From positions 1,178,001 through 1,242,000 of the forward strand of contig CP087563.1 in assembly GCA_020974905.1 (NCBI GenBank): a DNA stretch of 64,000 nt. The letters are read 5' to 3'. The stretch comes from Planctomycetes bacterium syqfu (GTDB taxonomy: Bacteria; Planctomycetota; Phycisphaerae; Phycisphaerales; Phycisphaeraceae). Every line of letters begins with the position of its first letter. Positions within the stretch are counted from its first letter, which is position 1. A program made the position numbers and the translations under genes. This document shows, piece by piece, positions 25,850 through 35,207 of the stretch. Under the pieces are notes generated by a model. That model saw only the letters and a program-made list of their open reading frames with translations, did not search any database and had not been told where the DNA came from.

Positions 25850-28800
25850 TCATTCAAACACCAATGTCCCCCATAGCTTTGGCAATAACTCGGCTTCGGA
25901 GGGGACGTCTGCGGTGATGGCGGTTGCCTTGTTGGACCAGTACACACGTTGAGAAGTTTTACCCGGAGTCCCACGCAGAACGCCGACATCGCCCTTGACC
26001 TGCATGCCTGCCTTTGGTGTGAGTCCCAGCAAACCAAGCGGGATGGCTGCTTCAAAATTCCCGCCATCGCTGGCAAGTTTGATCTGCGATGTCACATCGG
26101 TGACCTGATCAAAGCTGATGCTGCGGACCGGTGATGTGAATGGCACCTTCTCCGACTCGGATGTACTGGGAACGACTGCCTTGTAAAGTACCGCCCAATC
26201 GCGTTGCTTGCGGTCTTCTTTCACGCGCGTGATGACCAGTCGCTGATCACCGGCAACGGGTTGATTGCGATCCGGTTTGGCATTGGGGTCCGATGCAATC
26301 ATCAGGTCCAATGCTCCGCCGGTCTTAAACGGTGCGATGTCAATATCCCCTGAGTTTTGCAGCAGATTCTTCTCCGTGGTCTTCCATGCTACATACAGCG
26401 TGTCACCAACCACCTGCATGGCAGCGCTGACATCATAGGGCTTGGAGTTGGCGTTGAAGTAGGCCTTGTTGCCACGTTGATCAATCGTCGCCCACTGATT
26501 GGCGGACCACTCATCAAGCTTGCCATCAAGTTTGATCGATTTGTTAACGATCGGCACGGTCAAGCGATTGGGGACCTTGTTGGCAAGGCGTTTTTCTTCA
26601 CTCTTGATCTGCCACGCCAGACATTCGCGCAGCACATCTTTGTCAATGGTGATCATCTGTTTGGGCAAACGCTTTGCCTGATCCAGACCGTGCACCTGCA
26701 CCAAAGTCGAAGCTGAACCGGGCCCGGTGCAGACATAGACTTCGCCGGTCTCTTTGACCTGTGTGACGGTTGGCCAGAAGGTTTCATCGCCAAGTGTCAG
26801 GTGATCGACGCGCATGCCGCGTTTGGCGATAGGCATCCGCCAATGTGTGGCGGTGCGTGAATCATGGAAGAGTTCGGTGACAAACAAACCGTCGGAAGTA
26901 AAGACATAGATGTTGCCCATGTTGGCATTGAGGAACCAGAGCGGTCCCAGGTCCGTATTTCTGGGCGTGACGGGAAGTCCGATCAAGCGTGTCGGGCCGA
27001 TGACCATGCCGGGGAATTGCGGTATTGCAGAGCGATGTGATGGATGCAGTCCGGGCCACATGTTGGGGTAAGACCAATCCGGCTGCTGCCCCGCGATCCC
27101 GCCACCGACGGAGTAGTTGCTGTAAGGCTTGGGTGGTGGATAGGCGATGACACGGTTGTCGGGCATGAGCATGTAAGTCCCGCCACCACTGGAGACGGTT
27201 CGCTGTGCGCCGGTGAGAAGAATCGTGGGATTCTCAAAATCATATTGCACATTGCTGGACGTCACATCGACTTTGAACTGGACGATATTTTCATCGATGG
27301 CCGTGACGAAAGAAAGGTCGGGCTGCACGGTGATGCCGTAGGTTTTCCCGCGTTTTAACTGTGTTTCTGACGGTTCACAGATGCCGTTGCCGTTAGTGTC
27401 CTGCCACATGAAGTAGACAGGATGTTGGTGACGGTTTTTGTGAGGCGTTCCTTCGGGCCAGAGATGTTTGAAGGGTTCAGACTCAGTGACCCAATAGCCA
27501 TAGGCAGAGCCCATGGCAGCGACGGGTCTGAGTTCCTTGCCGGTGTCTTCCCAGACGGTGACAGTGGATGTGCCATTGGTGGGTGAACCGTTGTTCCAGT
27601 TTGAGAAAAACTTGCGACCATTGACGCGATAGGCCTGTTCGGGCAAACCGTTTGCGTGATGTTGATTGGAAGGAAATTGCGGACGTTTAGAATCTGCACT
27701 GTCGCCATGATTATCATGACGCAGCAGGAGAATACGCTGGACATCCGCGATGCTTTTTTCCCAGTCAATTCGGAATTGCATGCCTGCGTTGTAGAACAGG
27801 TTCTTGTCGTAGGGATCAGCCGCACCACCACCGCCGTAGCGACTTGGGCCGTACCACGCCTTGGCCAACTTGCCGTTGGCATCCCAGAGACTCACGCGTT
27901 TGGGTTGGGTGTGATCTTCAGCAATCCAGAAACGCCCGCGACTGTCAATGCCAAAGCCTTTGGGATGATTCATATGATTGGGGTCATACTTGCCAATGGT
28001 CGGGACGCCGGGATTGCCGATGGTTTTGATGAGTTTGCCTGCTGCGGTATAGAGACGCAGTTGGTGGTGTTCGCCCTGCTCGGTGACGGCGATATGCCCG
28101 TTGTTCATGACAGTGATATCACGCGGTTGATCCACAGTCATGGGCATATCCGACTTACTGGCAGTGACCACGGGCAGGTTGTTCAGATCACTGGCTGCAG
28201 TCATGGCTTGGATGGATTGGAAGTTGATCGCCAGTTTTACAAGCTTGTCTGCCGAACCTGCATAAAGCATGCCTTGGAGATCAAAACCCAACGCGACGGG
28301 TTGATCCAGATCGATCTTGCCAAGCAGTGCTTTGCGGGATGCGTCGAAGACCCAAAGCTGATTGATGCGTGGCAATGACGCGACCACAAGATTGTTGTAC
28401 ACAGCGATATCGCCCACTTTGGACGGATCGTTTTTCATGCCTTTTTGGGGTTTGACCAATTGGTATTTACCGAGGATGACTTCGTTGAATTGTCGGTCCA
28501 GTGAAACGAATCGGACTTCGCCGCTGAAGCCGGAGACAACGTAGACGCAGGTGTTGGTATCGGCTTTGGGACCGACATCCGTGCCCAGGGTTTGGGCGCC
28601 GGTCCAGTGTCCACCGAGCCAGTGTTTACCGCCCTGCTTGTTGCCATCCATGTCGAGCCAGAAAATGCCGTGACCACCTTCTGCGATGTAGCTACCGACG
28701 AAGATCAGTTCCTTGTCCAGTTCATTGCGATCGGCAGGAACGACGGTGATACAGCTTGGCGGAGTGTGGTTGGTGCCCCAGCCGCCTTTGTGATCCGGAG

Positions 28801-30283
28801 TAGGCCAGGGTGGTGAACCAGCATGCTCCACCGAGACTTCATAGGTCATCTCAATGGGCGGTGCTGCAAAGCCTTCGACAGTGTATTTGCCTTCCTTGAC
28901 AAGTTCACCGGGAACGTGATACAGGCCGTGTCCTGCTGCATCGGTGTCGCGTCCCAGATCATCGAGTCCGTCCCACCAAGCAACATTGTCACCAGCAGGG
29001 AACGGTGTTTGGCTGACAAGGTTACGCACGCGTTTGCCGTTTTCGTCATTGATGACCAGCGTGACATTGGCTGGTTTGTCCAGGTGGAATTTTATGGCGA
29101 TGGGTGGGTTGGCTTCGTGTTGATCCCACGGCTTGAGTAGTGCATCGGTTAACGGTTTATCTCCCAGTGGCATTAATGCAGAGAGTTCATCAAGCCAGAC
29201 ACGCTTGCCTTCAGCAGGTCGGCGACGCATGTGCGGGTGCATCCCGTTGGGATTATGCGGTGCAATCATTTTCAGTCGGACGGCACGCAGTGTGACGGCT
29301 TGACCAAAATCAAGAAAACTCGGCCGCAGTTGTGCCGGGTAATAATCCCAGAGATTTTCATGCGTACTGACATTCACCCAATCACTTTCCTTTGCTGATG
29401 CGAGAGTCAATTCGGGATTGTCCGGGAGCATTTGCACGATGACTTTTTCGGCACCACAGGCAAAGGCATGCAGGCCGCGCAAGGTGACCGCCTGCGGGAA
29501 GCTCAGTTGGACCCACACAGGATTTTCTTTGGAGATGATAAGCTCCTGCCCCTTGCTGCCGTTGTCCCATGTTCCCCAAGAATCGTTGGATTCGTTGATG
29601 AGTTTGCTGGCTTGCTTGGGGTTGACGGACGTAGCTACACGTGCCTGATTCGACAGACTGGTGTAACGATCCGAAAGTAAATACATCCCTGCCAGATAGC
29701 CTTCGAATTTGGCATCGGTGGGTTGAGGGAGATGCGTCAAGCGAATGGCCTTGGTGTTCACCACCTGGGGTAAAGTCCAGAGGACTATCGCCCGACCATC
29801 CGCCTGTTCATCGGTCACCTGTCCGTCAGCATCAATGCGTTGTGCTTTGATCCACTGTGATTCATCGGTGAGATCCCCCTCGCCTGTTACCGACGCTTTG
29901 AGCACACTCAAGCTGATGTTGCCCGAAGCGAGAACACTGCCTACGGGGATTTGTTTTTTCAGTGACAAGCGTGCATGACGCGGACCAAGATCACGCGTTG
30001 CGCCAAAGGCAAGGCCCTGGTGATGCGTTGATTGACCTTGCGCCCAGATGATATTCAGGCGCGTATCCGTCACGGTTTTGGCGGGTTCAACCTTGCCATC
30101 ACACCATTGGATATCCTTGGCCCGATCAATGTCGGTCTTAGTCACAGGCGTTTGAAAAATGCCCGGGTCCACACCCTTGCGGCCATCAGACTGAGCCAAA
30201 GCTGGCAAAGTAAGCAGCGAGAAAAGCCCCAGAAACAAGCCAGTTTTGAAGCATTGTTTAACGACGTGTTGATGCTTGATCAT
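25850..30283 (-). CDS. Giant secreted beta-propeller protein with carbohydrate-binding-like domains
   Basis: The 1477-aa protein has a Sec signal (KTGLFLGLFSLLTLPALAQ). Reading on, there is a discoidin-like region (about 200-360, NPVWVQLSFPQAVTLRGLHA), a FlgD-type Ig segment (about 405-490, KPANVTLVINDENGKRVRNL, then GLDDLGRDTDAAGHGLYHVP), a long NHL/PQQ-like propeller (about 515-1000) and a C-terminal CBM9-like domain (about 1280-1477, KSIKLDGKLDEWSANQWATI). No catalytic motif is recognised. It may bind or process a surface polysaccharide. The ATG at 30283 is chosen because the signal peptide follows it and AGAGG lies upstream; the longer frame overlaps the prepilin gene. It is the second gene of an operon with that prepilin. 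Confidence 0.7.
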   Translation of the reverse strand: MIKHQHVVKQCFKTGLFLGLFSLLTLPALAQSDGRKGVDPGIFQTPVTKTDIDRAKDIQWCDGKVEPAKTVTDTRLNIIWAQGQSTHHQGLAFGATRDLGPRHARLSLKKQIPVGSVLASGNISLSVLKASVTGEGDLTDESQWIKAQRIDADGQVTDEQADGRAIVLWTLPQVVNTKAIRLTHLPQPTDAKFEGYLAGMYLLSDRYTSLSNQARVATSVNPKQASKLINESNDSWGTWDNGSKGQELIISKENPVWVQLSFPQAVTLRGLHAFACGAEKVIVQMLPDNPELTLASAKESDWVNVSTHENLWDYYPAQLRPSFLDFGQAVTLRAVRLKMIAPHNPNGMHPHMRRRPAEGKRVWLDELSALMPLGDKPLTDALLKPWDQHEANPPIAIKFHLDKPANVTLVINDENGKRVRNLVSQTPFPAGDNVAWWDGLDDLGRDTDAAGHGLYHVPGELVKEGKYTVEGFAAPPIEMTYEVSVEHAGSPPWPTPDHKGGWGTNHTPPSCITVVPADRNELDKELIFVGSYIAEGGHGIFWLDMDGNKQGGKHWLGGHWTGAQTLGTDVGPKADTNTCVYVVSGFSGEVRFVSLDRQFNEVILGKYQLVKPQKGMKNDPSKVGDIAVYNNLVVASLPRINQLWVFDASRKALLGKIDLDQPVALGFDLQGMLYAGSADKLVKLAINFQSIQAMTAASDLNNLPVVTASKSDMPMTVDQPRDITVMNNGHIAVTEQGEHHQLRLYTAAGKLIKTIGNPGVPTIGKYDPNHMNHPKGFGIDSRGRFWIAEDHTQPKRVSLWDANGKLAKAWYGPSRYGGGGAADPYDKNLFYNAGMQFRIDWEKSIADVQRILLLRHDNHGDSADSKRPQFPSNQHHANGLPEQAYRVNGRKFFSNWNNGSPTNGTSTVTVWEDTGKELRPVAAMGSAYGYWVTESEPFKHLWPEGTPHKNRHQHPVYFMWQDTNGNGICEPSETQLKRGKTYGITVQPDLSFVTAIDENIVQFKVDVTSSNVQYDFENPTILLTGAQRTVSSGGGTYMLMPDNRVIAYPPPKPYSNYSVGGGIAGQQPDWSYPNMWPGLHPSHRSAIPQFPGMVIGPTRLIGLPVTPRNTDLGPLWFLNANMGNIYVFTSDGLFVTELFHDSRTATHWRMPIAKRGMRVDHLTLGDETFWPTVTQVKETGEVYVCTGPGSASTLVQVHGLDQAKRLPKQMITIDKDVLRECLAWQIKSEEKRLANKVPNRLTVPIVNKSIKLDGKLDEWSANQWATIDQRGNKAYFNANSKPYDVSAAMQVVGDTLYVAWKTTEKNLLQNSGDIDIAPFKTGGALDLMIASDPNAKPDRNQPVAGDQRLVITRVKEDRKQRDWAVLYKAVVPSTSESEKVPFTSPVRSISFDQVTDVTSQIKLASDGGNFEAAIPLGLLGLTPKAGMQVKGDVGVLRGTPGKTSQRVYWSNKATAITADVPSEAELLPKLWGTLVFE

Positions 30284-30344
30284 AAAGGTGAACCTCTGAA
30301 AATCGTGCGAGGGAAATCGTGTTGGATGATTATTGTCATCTGTT

Positions 30345-31085
30345 TTAGCGGTACCCATTTCCATCCGATGCTGCCCAGCCGGCAAAGCGATTGAGTTGCT
30401 CAGTTGAACGTTGGAGTGCGTGCCCATCCAAGGCCCAGGATGCGGAGGTTGTTGCGGGCAGGTCGTAAGTCATGGTGGGATGATGCAAGGAACCGACGAT
30501 GGGTGTAGTTGAGGGCGCGCTGTACATGTACCACTTGAAGAAGCCGGCATCTGTGATGATGACGATGTCTGATGGATGTGAGTATTCCTTGCTGCCAAGG
30601 TAAAACCCACGTCCGTCAGCATAAGCTTCGTAGTCATCGACACTGTAGCCTGAGCCGATGCGATTGTTGGACAGGGTTTTGCCGTCAACGGTCACTGCAC
30701 CTTTGTTGCCGACATTGTAGTACCAGGAGTTGCCTTTTAAACAATTCTGCGATTGCGTAAGTTTGACCGCAAACGGGCAACCCCAGACTTGAATGTATTG
30801 GTCACTGCTGGACATGGGATTGAGATAGCCTTTACACAGACGTCTGCGGAGTTTACTGCTGTCATAGGGATAGGCATTGTTGGCAAGGATCACGCCTTTG
30901 TGATCCGTTGCATAAGCAAGAATCGCAACGCCGACCTGGCGCATGTTACTGATCTCCATGGTCATCCTTGCTGCATTTTTCGCTTTGGAAAGCGCAGGCA
31001 AAAGGATGGCGATGAGGATGGCAATGATGCTGATAACCACCAATAACTCAATAAGCGTAAACGCAATTGTCCGACTCTTTCCCAT
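30345..31085 (-). CDS. Prepilin-type protein, first gene of the propeller-protein operon
   Basis: The 246-aa protein has a very short leader, MGKSRTIA, then [20 protein letters not shown]. The usual Gly before the cleavage site is replaced by Ala, as in some pseudopilins. ASWALDGH near the C-terminus recalls the DG-H motif, but without the exact nine-residue spacing. The gene lies 62 bases upstream of the giant secreted protein and behind a candidate operator at 31167. This matches the LacI-prepilin-GH16 locus, where a pilin-like protein also accompanies a secreted glycan-active protein. Confidence 0.85.
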   Translation of the reverse strand: MGKSRTIAFTLIELLVVISIIAILIAILLPALSKAKNAARMTMEISNMRQVGVAILAYATDHKGVILANNAYPYDSSKLRRRLCKGYLNPMSSSDQYIQVWGCPFAVKLTQSQNCLKGNSWYYNVGNKGAVTVDGKTLSNNRIGSGYSVDDYEAYADGRGFYLGSKEYSHPSDIVIITDAGFFKWYMYSAPSTTPIVGSLHHPTMTYDLPATTSASWALDGHALQRSTEQLNRFAGWAASDGNGYR

Positions 31086-31166
31086 GCTCAGATACCTTTC
31101 AACTTAATTGTCAAAGTCCAAGTGCAGGCGGATTGAACTTGTTTTTCCAATGACGATGAAGAACTG

Positions 31167-31191
31167 AGACAGGCGTCACACATGACTGTCT
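31167..31191. promoter_or_regulatory. Candidate operator upstream of the prepilin/propeller operon
   Basis: Outer arms AGACAG and CTGTCT enclose an inner palindrome, GTCA-CACA-TGAC. It is about 80 bases upstream of the prepilin ATG and about 110 bases past the stop of the GntR-LacI gene. It could be the binding site of that regulator. Confidence 0.4.
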
Positions 31192-31299
31192 ATTTATTTT
31201 ACTTCGTTATATTTTATAATCACACCAAGTATTAAACTTTTTACAAAAATCGCATTGAAAGATATTTAAAAACCTCAGAAGGCTAATTATCAATAACGA

Positions 31300-32373
31300 T
31301 CAGATTAATTCGTCTTCAAAGTACGGTTCGATCAAGCTGATTTGGGTTCGAGCATCAGGTGCTTGCAGATGGTCGATGAGTTGCTGACCGCTGCGGATGA
31401 CCTGCCGGGCATCGTACCCCAGACGCCGCATCGGCCATGTGTCATCCGACGGCGATGGGAAGTTGGCATGAGCAATGACGCAGACATCTTTCCTGGCTGT
31501 CACACCTGCATCAACCAAGCCGCCTTTGACATACGCAATGATATTGTCATCAGCGATGAGTAACGCATCCGGTCGACGGCGGTTATCCGCGTGCATCATT
31601 AAATGCGTGATCCGTCTTGCTGTCTGTGGCTCGGTTAAACTCACGGATTGAAACCATTGATCCTCAAAGGCAAGCCCTGCTTCACGACAAGTTTCAATCA
31701 AAGCACCCAGTGCCTTACGTTCCCAGCCCACAATGCCCACTACGCCTAAACGCTTACATCCTTGCGTTGCAAAGTAGCTGACCGCCTTACGGACATACTG
31801 ATCGGTGGACATGGCAAGCAGTGAAAAGTCCTGCGCTTTATGACGTGTGTTGGAAATGAGAATCTGCGGGATGGTGGCGGACTTGAAACGTTCGGGAACA
31901 AAGCCGCAGTAAATCACCCCGGCCAACCGTTGATGTTTCAGATCATAGGTCAGATCGGTGATGCCCTGGTTTTCGACTTTGTCTGCAACACCAAGATACA
32001 CAGGGATGCTCGCGTGATCCTGCCCGTCCATGGCCTGGGCCTGCTCAGCGAGAACCTTGAAAAACTGCGGGTATCCCGGATCATCCAGCTTGGATCCCAA
32101 TGCCAACCCATAGCGATGCAGGTGTGGTGGGAAGTCCACAACGAAAGTTCCCCCGCGCCGCTGAGCACGCAGAAAGCCATCGGCTTTGAGTTCATCAAAG
32201 GAACGCTGGAGTGTTTCTGGACTGACCTTGTATTTGCGTTCAAGGATGACGCGCGTGGGAAGCTGTTGCCCGGGCTTATACTTGCCTGCGACAATCGCCT
32301 TACGCAGTGTGCTGGCTATTTTCTGACTCTTGCCCTGCGTCTGGTTTGGGGGACTTGTTTTTCTCTTTCCCAT
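31300..32373 (-). CDS. GntR-family regulator with LacI-type ligand domain
   Basis: The 357-aa protein has a GntR winged helix at residues about 15-80 (ASTLRKAIVAGKYKPGQQLP, then SPETLQRSFDELKADGFL) and a LacI/GalR-like sensor domain after it (RLAGVIYCGFVPERF, CKRLGVVGIVGWERKALGAL, PDALLIADDNIIAYVKGGL). The organisation is the same as in the regulator at 14-1096, but the sequences differ. It lies upstream of and in line with the prepilin/propeller operon, and divergent from the MFS transporter, with a perfect palindrome between them. A role in sensing a sugar and controlling both is inferred. Confidence 0.9.
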   Translation of the reverse strand: MGKRKTSPPNQTQGKSQKIASTLRKAIVAGKYKPGQQLPTRVILERKYKVSPETLQRSFDELKADGFLRAQRRGGTFVVDFPPHLHRYGLALGSKLDDPGYPQFFKVLAEQAQAMDGQDHASIPVYLGVADKVENQGITDLTYDLKHQRLAGVIYCGFVPERFKSATIPQILISNTRHKAQDFSLLAMSTDQYVRKAVSYFATQGCKRLGVVGIVGWERKALGALIETCREAGLAFEDQWFQSVSLTEPQTARRITHLMMHADNRRRPDALLIADDNIIAYVKGGLVDAGVTARKDVCVIAHANFPSPSDDTWPMRRLGYDARQVIRSGQQLIDHLQAPDARTQISLIEPYFEDELI

Positions 32374-32429
32374 CGGTGTTGATCGTAGTCAAAGCCACTG
32401 TTCATCACAAGCCAATTGATGTCGCACTG

Positions 32430-32445
32430 GTCTGAAAATTCAGAC
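32430..32445. promoter_or_regulatory. Perfect palindrome between GntR regulator and MFS gene
   Basis: Arms GTCTGAA and TTCAGAC meet across AA. The site is 57 bases upstream of the regulator ATG and 84 bases before the MFS start, so one regulator dimer could control both directions. It shares CAGACAGG with the edge of the site at 31167 (there GAGACAGG). Confidence 0.5.
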
Positions 32446-32528
32446 AGGGATGCCCGTTATTGTCTCGCCCAAGTGTTCAAAACCCGCTAAAATGCCGACT
32501 CTCAGGATTGAAGACAGGAGACGCCGAA

Positions 32529-34181
32529 TTGAAAGAATCCCAACGCCCCTATCTGTTTTGGACATGTTACATCGCCTTGGTTGCTACGAGTTTCGGGTTT
32601 ATCTCACGTGCGTTTATGCTTGCTGACTGGGGCAAAGCCTTTGGGATCAGCGAGACGCAGCAAGGTGAAATCTTCGGTGCAGGACTCTGGCCGTTCTCGA
32701 TTTCCATGGTGGTCTTCTCATTGATCATCGACCGGGTCGGCTACAAAAAGGCGATGTGGTTTGCGTTGCTATGCCATCTGATCTCGGTTGCGATGACGGT
32801 CACTGCCAACGGTTATGAAGCCTTGTATTGGGCGGCCTTCGTCGGTGCGTTGGGCAACGGCACGATTGAAGCGGTCATCAATCCCGTCATCGCATCGATC
32901 TACCGTCACGAAAAAACCAAGTGGCTTAACATTCTCCACGCCGGTTGGCCGACCGGACTGATGCTTGCTGGTGCGATCACATTGGGGATAGAGGATTGGG
33001 ATTGGAAACTCAAGGTCTGTCTGATTCTCATGCCGGTGGTGATTTATGGTGTCATGCTCATCGCCTGCCCCTTCCCGGTCTCCGAACGTGTTGCTGCAGG
33101 TGTCTCCTACAAGGATATGCTCAAGGAACTCGGTGGCGTGGGTATCTTCATTCCCACCGTACTCATCTTCGAAGAACTCGGACGCGTGCTCATTCAACCG
33201 GGCAACCGTCTCTTTGCCGATGGCTGGGCTTTCAGCTTTGACAACAAACCCTTCACCATCATCCTCATCATCTCACTTGTCATCTCCATTGCCTACGGCC
33301 TGTTCGTCCGATCCGCAGGCAAACCGATGTACATTCTCATGCTCATTGTCATGCTCCCGCTGGCAACAACGGAACTGGGGACCGATGGCTGGATCAAGGA
33401 TTTGATGACACCTGCGATGAAACAGTTGGGCGTGCAGTCGGGCTGGCTACTGGTATACACCTCAGCCATCATGGTGACGTTACGATTCCTTGCTGGCCCG
33501 ATCATGCGCATCTCGCGACTTAACCCGTTGGGTTTGCTGTCGGTCGCCTGCATCCTCGTCATCACCGGCATTGCCTGGCTGTCCCAGATCAATGTCGCGA
33601 CCTACACCAAGGCAACGGGCATCACCATCCTTGTCGCAGCATTCATTTACGGTGCAGGCCAATGTTTCTTCTGGCCGACCACACTGGGCTTTGTCGCAGA
33701 GCGTTTCCCCAAAGGTGGAGCACTGACGCTGAACACCATCGCAGGTGTCGGCATGCTCGGCGTTGGGATTCTTGGCGGTCCGTGGTTGGGCTACATCCAG
33801 AACACCACCATCTCCGACCAACTCCAGCAGCGCGAACCCGCCCTGTTTGAGAAGATTGCTGGCGATCAAACCCAAAGCATGTTCGGCAGCTACACCCCCA
33901 TCGACAACACCAAGCTCGACGCCCTGCTTCAAATCGAACAAGCCGATGCAGATGTCATCAAGAATCAGGTCGAAACCGCGCAGGTCAAAGGTAAATCTCA
34001 AGCGCTACTCAAAGTCAACATCCTGCCTTTGATCATGCTCGTGACGTTCATTGGCTTGATCATCTACTTCAAGACCAAGGGTGGTTACAAACCCGTGGAA
34101 CTTGCACTTGAGTCCGACACACAGGCTGACGCGCCGGGTGAAGCGTTACCAGAACAACCGGACGCTTCGCCGAAGAGTTGA
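32529..34181 (+). CDS. Major facilitator superfamily transporter
   Basis: The 550-aa membrane protein has about 12 helices and a 70-residue hydrophilic insert before the last helix (about residues 435-500). The MFS loop 2-3 motif appears as DRVGYKKAMWF. The substrate is not recognisable, though the neighbouring sugar-type regulator suggests an oligosaccharide or sugar. The start TTG at 32529 follows CAGGAG with good spacing. The frame extends to another TTG at 32460, but the extra N-terminus is unlike the family. It converges with the UroD-like gene. Confidence 0.82.
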   Translation: MKESQRPYLFWTCYIALVATSFGFISRAFMLADWGKAFGISETQQGEIFGAGLWPFSISMVVFSLIIDRVGYKKAMWFALLCHLISVAMTVTANGYEALYWAAFVGALGNGTIEAVINPVIASIYRHEKTKWLNILHAGWPTGLMLAGAITLGIEDWDWKLKVCLILMPVVIYGVMLIACPFPVSERVAAGVSYKDMLKELGGVGIFIPTVLIFEELGRVLIQPGNRLFADGWAFSFDNKPFTIILIISLVISIAYGLFVRSAGKPMYILMLIVMLPLATTELGTDGWIKDLMTPAMKQLGVQSGWLLVYTSAIMVTLRFLAGPIMRISRLNPLGLLSVACILVITGIAWLSQINVATYTKATGITILVAAFIYGAGQCFFWPTTLGFVAERFPKGGALTLNTIAGVGMLGVGILGGPWLGYIQNTTISDQLQQREPALFEKIAGDQTQSMFGSYTPIDNTKLDALLQIEQADADVIKNQVETAQVKGKSQALLKVNILPLIMLVTFIGLIIYFKTKGGYKPVELALESDTQADAPGEALPEQPDASPKS

Positions 34182-34217
34182 GATGAATCGTCCTATCGCT
34201 CGGATGTGAGACCCGCA

Positions 34218-35207
34218 TTATTGTCGGACACCATATTGACGCCAGACATCCAGGATCAATTCATAGCGATGAAGGTCCATGCCGGTGTAGATGCAGTTGC
34301 TGGTTGAGAAAATGTAGCCCGGTGCGTTGAGTCCGTGTTCCAAGGCATATTTCGCTGATTCGATCACCTGCTCATCGGTGCCGGTCTGCATCAAGCCACA
34401 GTGGACATTGCCACAGAGCGCAACCTTGTCGCCCACGCGATCGACGATCTCTTTCATATCCACACCCCCCTGCGGGTCCAGTGAATGCAGGGCATGCGGG
34501 TTGGCCTCAACCAATCGATCCAGGATTGGCATGATATTGCCATCCGTATGTTTAATCGTGTAATACCCCATGTCGCGATACGCCTGAATCACCCGACACA
34601 GCGAGGGCATGACGAACTCATCAAACTGATCCAGCGTGAGAAATGTCCCCGAATTAAAACAGTAATCCGAACACAGAACAAATCCATCCAGATCACGGAG
34701 TTGTTCATTGAACCTGATCATGTTATCCGTGCGTTCGACTGCTTCACGGATCACGTCTTTGGGAGCATCCATCATGCGATAGCAAAATGTCGTCATCTCA
34801 TTGCCACTGGGGATGGAGAACGTGCAATCCCCGTGCATCATCAGGAAATACTGATCGCCAGTCCTATCTCGAACAAGGTCAATGATCCGCTGAGACTGCT
34901 CGACGGTATTGGGATTGATGTGCAGAGGAATCGCATCGTGCCCAAAATATCTGGCGGTGTCGATGTAAATCGTTGCCATATCCACACAATGCGCCTGTTT
35001 CTCCCTCGCGGACATCTGATCCCACTGATCATAGTGACGATGACAGGGATGGACTTTGCCCAACAGTTCCATGGTCAGGTAAAACACCAACTCAAAATGA
35101 GGTACAAGGCCGGGCTGCGAACGTCGCTCCAAAGCCTCGATGAAAACCTGACGACTGTTGCGCGTGGGATCGATTGCAGAAGACGCTTGTGTGGATGATT
35201 GTGTCAT
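34218..35207 (-). CDS. Uroporphyrinogen decarboxylase-like protein
   Basis: The 329-aa protein has the URO-D/MtaA TIM-barrel pattern (HGDCTFSIPSGNE, YYTIKHTDGNIMPILDRLVE, HSLDPQGGVDMKEIVDRVGD, LCGNVHCGLMQTGTDEQVIE). Haem-pathway UroD normally starts with an arginine-rich PVW motif, which is missing here. A catabolic methyltransferase-like or unknown role is therefore more likely than haem synthesis. It overlaps the PhyH gene by four bases (ATGA), which implies coupled translation and a shared pathway. The substrate is unknown. Confidence 0.78.
   Translation of the reverse strand: MTQSSTQASSAIDPTRNSRQVFIEALERRSQPGLVPHFELVFYLTMELLGKVHPCHRHYDQWDQMSAREKQAHCVDMATIYIDTARYFGHDAIPLHINPNTVEQSQRIIDLVRDRTGDQYFLMMHGDCTFSIPSGNEMTTFCYRMMDAPKDVIREAVERTDNMIRFNEQLRDLDGFVLCSDYCFNSGTFLTLDQFDEFVMPSLCRVIQAYRDMGYYTIKHTDGNIMPILDRLVEANPHALHSLDPQGGVDMKEIVDRVGDKVALCGNVHCGLMQTGTDEQVIESAKYALEHGLNAPGYIFSTSNCIYTGMDLHRYELILDVWRQYGVRQ

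Noticed and set aside
30283-30427. Upstream extension of the giant propeller protein
   Set aside because: It overlaps the end of the prepilin gene, and the signal peptide with ribosome site begins at 30283.
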